From contig JAFVZD010000123.1 in NCBI GenBank assembly GCA_017508345.1, positions 1-12,045 on the forward strand: a stretch of 12,045 bases of DNA, in the 5' to 3' direction. This document shows, piece after piece, positions 1 to 7,100 of this stretch. The position numbers and the translations under genes are program-made. The number at the start of each line of letters is the position of its first letter. Within the stretch, counting starts at the first letter, position 1. The notes under the pieces are model-generated. The model did not search any database and was not told the origin of the DNA. It saw nothing but the letters and a program-made list of their open reading frames with translations. The DNA is from Clostridia bacterium. Its GTDB lineage: Bacteria > Bacillota_A > Clostridia > Christensenellales > UBA1242.

Positions 1-2
1 CA

Positions 3-2408
3 AAAGACATTACTTGTAATACCGATCCAGTGGTTGGTAAAGTGTCTGAGACTACCACATTTAGCGGTGTGGTTTATGCTCCAGCATTGTCTGGTGCATT
101 CACAAAACACAAGGTTGACACAGACCATGTGATTTCAGACGATAAATTTGAAGAACTAATTGATACTACCTATAAATTATTCAATTTGCCAAAATCAACA
201 TCTACTACCTTTGACTTGTCCACATATCCTGAGATGAATGTTACTGTTGTGACAAAACTTAGTGATTTGGATACAGATTTGGATACAAGTATTAGTTCAA
301 CATCTCGCCGTTCTATACTACTTAATTTGACTAATAACACTGATAGCACTGATAGTACTGATAGCACTGATAGTACTGATAGCACTATCCAAGACTTTGG
401 TAAAGATAGACAACTTACACAATTTAGACGCGTGGTAGGTGTAGCAGGCACTACATTTACTGCTGGTGATATTACTATAGAGAATGCTAGTGATAAAGTA
501 GCATACTTTGATAGTATTGGCACAGGTGTGTTGTTATCCAATATCAATATCAACATCAATTCACTATGTATCGAGAATGCAGAGGAGAATGCAAATATTG
601 CAATATTGGTAGCAGAGAATAAAGGTGCAATATTCGGTTGCAGTGTAGGAGTTACTCCTGCAGTAAAGACTGCCACAGACGAATCCATAAAAGACTTTTC
701 TGCCAACCTTACCACCAATACTAATCCTAACAACACTGACGCTAGATTCAATAATACTATCAATGACTATGCTACCCAAGATGTGACTACTATTATCAAT
801 AAATCTGCCAACTCTATTAATCTAGCTACATTGTGTGCTACAAACTCAGGTACTATATCCACCTCACACATTTACGCAGATATCATATGTAATGAGGGTA
901 ACTCCAGCAATGTAGGACTACTTTCTGGTAAGTCTACCTCAGCATATATGATAAACAACTTTGTAATGGGTAGGATTACATATCTAAATCCTATTAGTAC
1001 AGATAAAGTCGGTGGAGTAGTTGGATCCATTAGTAATAGCATTATGGATACCTCTATATCCATAGTCAATATCTACCTATCTAGTGATGCTAGTGCTACT
1101 AATTCCGCTGCAGGATTGTTAGTAGGAGCCGAGAGTGGTACAAATACCTATTCAAATAATATTGCCAATAGTAGTATCTCTATCACCACCGAGCTCAATA
1201 CAACTGGGGTAGATGAAATACGCTCACTGACTACTGCAAAATTAAGTATGCAACAGACTACCTCGGCTATTATTGATAGCAATATTTGGCCTCAAGACAA
1301 AACCCCCAATATTTGGGCTCAAGACAAAACCATAAACTTTGGTTATCCATACTTAATACACAATATGCCTACTACATCTACTGGTGATGGTAGTGCTACT
1401 TCACCATTCCAGATTACTGAGGCAGAGCAATTTAGTATGCTAAATGACGATAGCACAGCTCAAATACTACTTGTTCGTGATGTTGTTTACTATGGTACTA
1501 GTTCACTAAATAATATCAACCGCTCACTCAATGGTAATGGCCATGTAATATTAGTAGATAAATTATCTAATGATGTTAACAATTACGCACTATTTGGTAC
1601 AATCAATGGTGTCACAGTATCCAACCTAGTAATACTGCACCACAAATCAATCTCTATTAGCGATGAGGCAATCATCAACTTTGGTGGACTAGCAATATCT
1701 GCTACAGATGGATCAACTATCAGCAATGTAGCAGTAGTGGGTATCAATAATGACTCTTACAACATAGAGTTTACCAATAGTGGTACTGATAGCATAATGG
1801 GTGGTCTGCTATCCAGCACTAGTGGTACAGTTAGTATTAATAATTGTTGGACAGACTTGGATATTCAGGCATCCAAGGGTAAATTGGGTGGTATGATAGG
1901 TACTACATCTAGCGGTACTACTATCAAGGAGAGTTTTGTAGCATCATCATTATCATTTATTGTCACTGATGAGAATAATAGTGTCACTGATGAGAATAAT
2001 AGTGGCACTGATGAGAATAATAGTGGCACTGGTGAGAATAATCTCCTAGGTAGAATAGTAGGAGAGGCCGATACATCTACTAAATTAGATAGTACCTACT
2101 ACTATGAGTACAACACTGATCCTAGTGAATTTGCAGGCGCACCTCTCACAGGTAATACTACTATTTACGAGCTAAAATCATCGGAGTTTTTAGTAGCAGC
2201 CGCTAAGGTAAGTAATTCATACCTATACAATCCTAGTGAGGGTCGATATTATTATACTGATAGGAATGGTTATAGTTTTAGCGAAACTGCTAATAGCATT
2301 CCTCAATGGTTGGCTGATGATGATGGATCCTTATTCACAATAGGTAATGGTGGTACAGTACCATACTTGATCAATACGACACCTGCTGACTACATCGCAA
2401 TTCCCTAA
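3..2408 (+). CDS. Large secreted beta-helix/GLUG-like repeat protein, 5' truncated by window edge
   Basis: The frame is open from base 3 with no stop, so the true start and any signal peptide lie upstream; the GTG at 30 has no Shine-Dalgarno site and is unlikely to be the start. About 800 residues are visible. They are rich in Ser, Thr, Asn and Asp, almost free of Cys, and built of repeated short strands of the type VGGVVGSISNS, FGGLAISATDGSTISN and LGGMIGTTSSGTTIKES, each followed by a variable strand. This resembles GLUG-type beta-helix surface proteins. The block GDGSATSPFQITEAEQFSML (from about base 1384) matches the usual entry signature of such domains, and GYPYLI (near 1342) and VPYLI near the C-terminus match their usual closing signature. 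The gene contains three in-frame tandem repeats. No LPXTG sorting signal or C-terminal membrane anchor is seen. A cell-surface or extracellular adhesin-like role is inferred; the exact function is unknown. Confidence 0.8.
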   Translation, partial: KDITCNTDPVVGKVSETTTFSGVVYAPALSGAFTKHKVDTDHVISDDKFEELIDTTYKLFNLPKSTSTTFDLSTYPEMNVTVVTKLSDLDTDLDTSISSTSRRSILLNLTNNTDSTDSTDSTDSTDSTIQDFGKDRQLTQFRRVVGVAGTTFTAGDITIENASDKVAYFDSIGTGVLLSNINININSLCIENAEENANIAILVAENKGAIFGCSVGVTPAVKTATDESIKDFSANLTTNTNPNNTDARFNNTINDYATQDVTTIINKSANSINLATLCATNSGTISTSHIYADIICNEGNSSNVGLLSGKSTSAYMINNFVMGRITYLNPISTDKVGGVVGSISNSIMDTSISIVNIYLSSDASATNSAAGLLVGAESGTNTYSNNIANSSISITTELNTTGVDEIRSLTTAKLSMQQTTSAIIDSNIWPQDKTPNIWAQDKTINFGYPYLIHNMPTTSTGDGSATSPFQITEAEQFSMLNDDSTAQILLVRDVVYYGTSSLNNINRSLNGNGHVILVDKLSNDVNNYALFGTINGVTVSNLVILHHKSISISDEAIINFGGLAISATDGSTISNVAVVGINNDSYNIEFTNSGTDSIMGGLLSSTSGTVSINNCWTDLDIQASKGKLGGMIGTTSSGTTIKESFVASSLSFIVTDENNSVTDENNSGTDENNSGTGENNLLGRIVGEADTSTKLDSTYYYEYNTDPSEFAGAPLTGNTTIYELKSSEFLVAAAKVSNSYLYNPSEGRYYYTDRNGYSFSETANSIPQWLADDDGSLFTIGNGGTVPYLINTTPADYIAIP
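339..386 (+). repeat. 9-bp in-frame tandem repeat (Thr-Asp-Ser)
   Basis: Five consecutive units of ACTGATAGY plus a final ACT. The last base alternates C, T, C, T, C, giving a higher-order 18-bp period. It encodes a Thr-Asp-Ser run that forms a flexible linker between the N-terminal part and the first beta-helix-like region. Unit length is a multiple of three, so copy-number change would keep the frame. Confidence 0.95.
1281..1334 (+). repeat. 27-bp tandem duplication (NIWxQDKTx)
   Basis: Two adjacent 27-base units, 1281-1307 and 1308-1334. They agree at 23 of the first 24 bases and differ in the last three. They encode NIWPQDKTP and NIWAQDKTI. The copies lie just before the GYPYLI closing signature of the first repeat domain, so the second copy may be a recent duplication of that domain's last strand. 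Confidence 0.9.
1962..2042 (+). repeat. 21-bp in-frame tandem repeat (xTDENNS), about 4 copies
   Basis: Units begin at 1962, 1983, 2004 and 2025; the last is partial. The consensus is GKCACTGATGAGAATAATAGT. They encode VTDENNS, VTDENNS, GTDENNS and GTGENN. Copies 1 and 2 are identical and later copies diverge slightly, which fits slippage or recent expansion. The encoded segment is acidic and hydrophilic and sits between two Gly-rich beta repeats as a probable exposed loop. Confidence 0.95.
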
Positions 2409-2431
2409 ACCAACCAATCAGGATAGATAAC

Positions 2432-2472
2432 AAAAAAAGAGAAGAGAGCAATTATGTTTGCTCTCTTTTTTT
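2432..2472. terminator. Bidirectional rho-independent terminator between convergent genes
   Basis: An 8-bp perfect stem, AGAGAGCA (2443-2450) with TGCTCTCT (2459-2466), closes an 8-base loop. On the + strand it is followed by a T run (2466-2472). On the minus strand the A run at 2432-2438 supplies the T run. It lies 24 bases after the stop of the upstream + gene and about 30 bases beyond the stop of the minus-strand signal peptidase gene, so it can serve both. Confidence 0.88.
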
Positions 2473-2504
2473 GTATCTACTCAATACAGTAGTATATATC
2501 TTAT

Positions 2505-3188
2505 TTATTCAAATCCCAGTACCCACGCCAATATGTCATTCAATACACTGCCATCTGGCACAATATTCTCCACCACACCTTGTACACAATCCATATTTAT
2601 AGGGCCAAAATATCGTGAGTCCTTGCTATTATCTCTATTATCACCCATGCAAAATATCATATTTTCAGGCAAAATTATCTCTCCATTGACAGGCTCAATC
2701 TTTTGTGCCCAATGTGTTTGTTGTTGGTAATTTTTGTAATAATGATAACTCTCACTATCTGCTATATAATCCTCGTTTAGTTTTGTACCATTCAGATACA
2801 CGTGAGTCTCGTGCGTGCCCTCATCATATGTTATCCTAATCCTATCCCCCGGCATCGCTATCACGCGCTTGATGAGTAGAGTAGCATTCTTGTCCGTTAT
2901 ACCTGTATATTGCGAGTCTATGCTAGATACATCCACTATTACAATATCACCATGACTAGGAGTAGCATACTTATTGGCTATCACGATATCCCTATCCGCC
3001 GCACTATCGTTATTTAGAGTTGGCTGCATACTAGCACCATGTACAGGCTTGGCATAATGCGTAGCCAAATACACAAATATTACAGTAATTACCGCAACCA
3101 GTAGCACAAATAACACATTCTTTACTATACTCTTGGCTCTGCTCTCCGGCTTATATGGATTGGTAATAGTCTCAAACTCTCTATACAT
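2505..3188 (-). CDS. lepB: Type I signal peptidase (Ser/Lys, bacterial S26A family)
   Basis: Membrane-bound peptidase that removes signal peptides from Sec-exported proteins on the outer face of the membrane. The 227 residues comprise a short cytosolic N-terminus, one membrane segment at about 24-43, then the extracytoplasmic catalytic domain. All signature boxes are present: GASMQPTL with nucleophile Ser53, LLIKRVIAMPGD with general base Lys107, and GDNRDNSKDSR at 182-192. Length and the single transmembrane segment fit Gram-positive SipS-type enzymes. The ATG start is supported by a GGGAGG ribosome site on the minus strand (about 3195-3200) and a promoter just upstream. It is transcribed alone, since a terminator separates it from the pyrophosphatase gene. 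It is the likely processing enzyme for ordinary secreted proteins, in contrast to the SipW-like enzyme at 9373. Confidence 0.96.
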   Translation of the reverse strand: MYREFETITNPYKPESRAKSIVKNVLFVLLVAVITVIFVYLATHYAKPVHGASMQPTLNNDSAADRDIVIANKYATPSHGDIVIVDVSSIDSQYTGITDKNATLLIKRVIAMPGDRIRITYDEGTHETHVYLNGTKLNEDYIADSESYHYYKNYQQQTHWAQKIEPVNGEIILPENMIFCMGDNRDNSKDSRYFGPINMDCVQGVVENIVPDGSVLNDILAWVLGFE

Positions 3189-3214
3189 ATTGGTCCTCCC
3201 GCTTACTTATATCT

Positions 3215-3243
3215 ATTATATATATTTTTTCCCGTTTTAGCAA
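3215..3243 (-). promoter_or_regulatory. Sigma-A-type promoter of the signal peptidase gene
   Basis: On the minus strand, the -35 box TTGCTA (3238-3243) is 17 bases from a perfect -10 TATAAT (3215-3220). It lies between the pyrophosphatase terminator and the signal peptidase ribosome site and predicts a short leader of about 20 bases. The same -35 hexamer occurs in the pyrophosphatase promoter. Confidence 0.75.
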
Positions 3244-3271
3244 CAAATTTTCCAAAAAATTACACCCAAAT

Positions 3272-3298
3272 AAAAAAATATGGGTCAGACCCATATTT
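3272..3298 (-). terminator. Rho-independent terminator of the pyrophosphatase gene
   Basis: A 10-bp perfect stem, AAATATGGGT (3276-3285) with ACCCATATTT (3289-3298), has a 3-base loop. Read on the minus strand it is followed by a run of T (complement of 3272-3278). It begins 10 bases after the pyrophosphatase stop codon. Confidence 0.88.
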
Positions 3299-3308
3299 AC
3301 CTAATCAA

Positions 3309-3839
3309 TTACCTGTCGTACTCAGCATCATAATTGATTATGCTGTCATAAATACACTTTTCTGCTGCTTCCAATCCTTCGATTGACCTAATCTCTGTCT
3401 CCTTGCCTTGTAGCTCCTTGTAACGCAAAAAGAAGTGTCTCATTTCATCAAAAGTGTGCTTTGGTAGATCGTCCATAGTGCGTACATTATTAAAGAATGG
3501 ATCTCCTGTAGCTACTGCAATGATCTTTTCATCCATCTCACCATCGTCTACCATCACAATCATACCTATTGGCCTACAATCTACTAGTACACCTGTGTCC
3601 AATGGCTCTGTAGTCAATACCAATACATCTAGTGGGTCTCCATCACCGCCCAATGTGCGTGGGATGAATCCATAGTTAGCAGGGTATACCATGCTAGTGT
3701 GCAATAGTCTGTCAAACTGGATTAGACCAGTCTCTTTGTCTAGTTCGTACTTTACCTTACCACCTTTCTTGATCTCAATAAAAGCAGTAAATTGCTCTGT
3801 CTTAATTCTAGATTTCTCTATGTCGTGCCAGATATTCAT
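3309..3839 (-). CDS. ppa: Soluble inorganic pyrophosphatase, family I
   Basis: Hydrolyses pyrophosphate to two phosphates in the cytosol, pulling nucleic acid, amino-acid activation and other PPi-releasing reactions forward. From ATG at 3839 it is 176 residues, the normal length for bacterial family I enzymes. The metal-binding signature GDGDPLDVLVL (Asp66, Asp68, Asp71) and the later Asp98/Asp103 in MVDDGEMDEK correspond to the five catalytic aspartates of the E. coli enzyme. YELDKETG and YPANYGFIPRT are also typical of the family. An earlier in-frame ATG at 3872 would add 11 residues, but it overlaps the -10 box. The ATG at 3839 has an AAGGAG site six bases upstream and begins the usual MNIWHDI. 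It is a single-gene transcript with its own promoter and terminator. Confidence 0.97.
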   Translation of the reverse strand: MNIWHDIEKSRIKTEQFTAFIEIKKGGKVKYELDKETGLIQFDRLLHTSMVYPANYGFIPRTLGGDGDPLDVLVLTTEPLDTGVLVDCRPIGMIVMVDDGEMDEKIIAVATGDPFFNNVRTMDDLPKHTFDEMRHFFLRYKELQGKETEIRSIEGLEAAEKCIYDSIINYDAEYDR

Positions 3840-3845
3840 AATAAT

Positions 3846-3851
3846 CTCCTT
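3846..3851 (-). promoter_or_regulatory. Ribosome binding site that fixes the ppa start
   Basis: AAGGAG on the minus strand, six bases before the ATG at 3839-3837. It selects this start over the ATG 33 bases upstream, which has no such site and lies at the promoter -10. Confidence 0.85.
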
Positions 3852-3870
3852 TGTAATTTTTGTACTCAAC

Positions 3871-3899
3871 ATTTTAGCACATTGGCAATTTTATAGCAA
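3871..3899 (-). promoter_or_regulatory. Sigma-A-type promoter of ppa
   Basis: On the minus strand, -35 TTGCTA (3894-3899), a 17-base spacer and -10 TAAAAT (3871-3876). The predicted start of transcription, near 3864, lies about 25 bases before the ATG at 3839. Confidence 0.72.
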
Positions 3900-3958
3900 G
3901 TGTTTTTGGTAAAATTTTAAATTTCTTAAATTCATTTTTCAAAATTTGCACATTTTAT

Positions 3959-3987
3959 TTGTTTTTCTTGCAAAAATTAGGTATAAT
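3959..3987 (+). promoter_or_regulatory. Possible upstream (distal) promoter of the 1673-residue protein gene
   Basis: A perfect -10 TATAAT (3982-3987) has a weak -35 TTGTTT (3959-3964) 17 bases upstream. It lies 116 bases before the start codon and 48 bases before the stronger proximal promoter. The -35 is poor, so its activity is uncertain. Confidence 0.45.
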
Positions 3988-4034
3988 AACCCTATAAACT
4001 TTTACAAAAATTCCGCTTTTATGTATGATTAATA

Positions 4035-4063
4035 TTGACACTAATTTGTTTATATGTTAAAAT
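4035..4063 (+). promoter_or_regulatory. Main promoter of the 1673-residue protein gene
   Basis: Perfect -35 TTGACA (4035-4040), a 17-base spacer and -10 TAAAAT (4058-4063). The predicted transcript would begin near 4070 and give a leader of about 33 bases containing the AGGAGG site. It is one of the strongest sigma-A-type matches in the window. Confidence 0.82.
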
Positions 4064-4092
4064 ATACAGTAATATTTATTGAGTGTATCGTT

Positions 4093-4098
4093 AGGAGG
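4093..4098 (+). promoter_or_regulatory. Ribosome binding site that fixes the start of the giant gene
   Basis: A perfect AGGAGG four bases before the ATG at 4103. It rules out the in-frame TTG at 4079, which has no ribosome site and falls within about 10 bases of the predicted transcription start. Confidence 0.85.
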
Positions 4099-4102
4099 AT
4101 AT

Positions 4103-7100
4103 ATGGCAAGAAATAATGTATTTACTTCTGCAATGGGCAGTGTAGGTAGCGCTATTGGTGCGGGGTCTCGCGGTGTGCTTAGATACCTACGCACCGCTTA
4201 CAATGATGGTGTGTATTTTTATGCAGACCAGACAGGTGCGAGTAATCCAAAGAGAGTCCGTGCCGCGGATACTTTATCTACTAGCAAGTCTTGGCTAGAG
4301 AGGGCTATCGCAGCCCCTACTATTGATGCTGTAGAGATAGTGACCAATTTGCCTCTCAATGCTCTACACAAGGCAGCAGATGTGCGCGACGGATATAGGC
4401 GTCTCAGAGTAGATGTGCGTGATGGTCGCAGGCATACTTTTGCGTCCACTCGCCCTATGCTAATGGTTATCACTGAGCAGAGTATGGTACACAAGCACAA
4501 TGACAGGACTAGTTTTGTATCTCGCTTCCACATCAACCAACGCACTCGTATAGTTACTAGAGCATACCAGCGCGAGCATGGCCACATACTATTGAATGAT
4601 AATGCAGACCAAGAGTTGGCTCTTAGTCACATTCGTGCCATGGGTGCAGGTAGTATGCGTAATGTACATATCTCATCCAATTATGGTGCTTGTATCCGCC
4701 ACTATGATGACCAAGGTAAATTGATAGATAGTGACAAGCAAGACCACAAATTGACAAAAGAGCAGACACTAGCATTGCGTGAGGCATTGGGCCAAGATGT
4801 ACAGGGCGAGGATAGTATGCTAATGCTTACCGCTCATGATGGCGATGGTCAATGTATTGTATCCGCTACTCCTAATGCTAGTGATACTATACAGTTAATG
4901 AAATTCAAGCACAACTCTCGTCAGCGTTCTCCACGATTTGAGTCTAGGAATGAGCGCGAGTTTGAGATGAATGCCAACAATGGTAGTTTCTATAATATCG
5001 TAGTAGAGCCACAGACCCTATCCCAGACACCGCGTTTGGACAATATGCTGACTCTATACAAGATTGCCCAGTCCTTCGCTACCCAGCGTGAGGTCAAGAG
5101 GCAAGAATTAGAGCGTAATACTGCACTCACTCCTGACGATATCAAGGCACAATTAGAGCAGTTTGATGCTGACCACCACTTTGACCTAGAGGTGCAATTT
5201 GGTAGAGATGGTGCATTGGTATTCACCCCAAAGGGTGTGTCCAAGCGTCAAGCCACCAAGGACATCCAGTCTTATCTCCATGTAGCAGACCAAGATGTAG
5301 GTATGCGTATCACTAGTGTCGCTGATGTGATAGAGAGTTTCAATCTAACCAAAGTATTTGATATGGTACACGACTTGCAGACTGCCTATGCCGCGGATAC
5401 TAGCATTGACAGGTCCGTGGTGAGTTTGGAGGAATACACTACTCAATATATGCTTGCTAGTCTCTATCAGCCTGACCCAGTAGTATTCCAGCAATCATTA
5501 GCCAATGACTTTGATGAGCGCGGACGCCCAGATAGCGAGCTCGCAGAGATTAGTCAGCTCCGTTATCAGTATTTGGATCAATTGCGCCGTTCAAAAGAGG
5601 TTAGTGACGCTATGGTAGGTCAGGCTATGAGTAGCCTAATCAATTCCCGCCTCATGACACTGGCTATGCAAGATACAGACCAAGAGTTAGAGCAGTTGAA
5701 AGCTTACCTAGAGGCTCATGGCAATGCTCAACAGACTAGGGCATACCAAGACAAATTGAATCAATACAAGGCCAAGTCAATCTACCGTGATTATGCTCAG
5801 AGGCACATGATGGAGACATTCAGGCAATTCTTTGATATTCCTGCATCCGTAGGTATTACCCGTCCACTACACAGAGATACTATCGTAGACCAAGTAATGG
5901 AAATGCAGGACAGATATGACAACACCTTGGCTACCTCTCCTAATGTGGATCTACAGGCTATGCATGACAAACGCCAAGAGTTCTTTAATACACTACAGAC
6001 ATACCTCAATTCTGATGTCCCTAATAGGAATGATATCCTGAATGCTATCGTATCTAGCGCTGCTACTGTTGCTGATGGTAGCCAGAGCCAAATGGATGCT
6101 TGGGATGCGTTGTTGCAGACAATGAATGCAAACACACTAGCACATCAACAAGCACAACAGGATTTGGTTCATCAGCAACAACTATTGGCTATAGATAAAA
6201 TATCCGAAATGACCGTAACCGAGGCAGTCAATGCGTTGCAGAATAATGTGGCGATGTTGCTACCTACTATCCGTCAAAACTACGAGGATGGTACACCTAG
6301 TACGGTCAACGACCTAGAGATGCTAGATGCCAATATGAAGAAAGTAGAAGAACTCTACGACATATTTATGCAGAGTAATGACCTAAATAATGTACAAAAG
6401 TTGTTACTATCCAAACAAATCACTACTTGGCGTAATTCACACCAGATTATACAGACCAGTAGATATGACAAGGGGCTGGACGCTCTCAAATTCCAAGAGA
6501 AATACGCAGAGACATCTTTCTCAGTATTGGACGATATAGTATCCACCCAAGGTGCTGACCCTCTAGCTATACTGGATTATATAGAGACAGAGGTGGCTAG
6601 GATTATACCTAATCACTTGCCTGAGATTATGCCTACCAATGTCGCAGATGTCCCTGGTGTTCCTACGCGTAAGGAATGGACCAACCGCATACAAGCCATG
6701 TCAGACTTGTATAATGCAGTTATCAAGGATAATGTATCATCCAGAGGATTCAGTTGTATGGATATGCATTACCGCCAGGCAATGGCAAAATACCTAGACA
6801 AACGATTGGAAATCATCAAGACAAATACCATAGCGGATGCTCAACCATCCAAGAGTGCGGAATACGCTGCAGAATTAAAAAAATATCTTGATGCAACCCA
6901 AGAAGCATTAAAGACTCGTAATGAATACGATAATGCTGATGCTAACGAAAAAGCAATCCTACTTACTCAGTATATGAATGATTTGGGTAGTCGCCTAGAT
7001 AATCTACCTGCCAACTCTCCTAACCGCAAGGCTATGATAGCAGATTACAGGAATTACATTGTAGAATTTCAACGCATAAAGAATGAGTACTATATCAACA

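Noticed and set aside
30..32. GTG at base 30 as start of the first gene
   Set aside because: The frame stays open to the window edge, no ribosome site precedes it, and the protein would lack a signal peptide; the gene is better read as 5' truncated.
170..763. 197-codon minus-strand open frame inside the first gene, and similar antisense frames in the other large genes
   Set aside because: Their long open length follows from the codon bias and repeats of the real gene on the other strand; the proteins show no family motif and no ribosome sites.
339..2042. Tandem repeats as a CRISPR array
   Set aside because: Units are 9-27 bases, directly adjacent without spacers, and lie in frame inside a coding region; no cas genes are present.
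1..2408. High frequency of CTAG (at least 13 in the first 2.4 kb)
   Set aside because: CTAG is depleted in many bacteria, but this count is only modestly above what the base composition predicts, so it is noted as a lineage trait rather than a signal.
3840..3872. An 11-residue longer pyrophosphatase starting at 3872
   Set aside because: That ATG overlaps the promoter -10, lies upstream of the predicted transcription start and has no ribosome site. The ATG at 3839 has AAGGAG and gives the usual family N-terminus.
4079..4102. TTG at 4079 as start of the giant protein
   Set aside because: It is only about 9 bases after the predicted transcription start, with no ribosome site; the AGGAGG at 4093-4098 points to the ATG at 4103.
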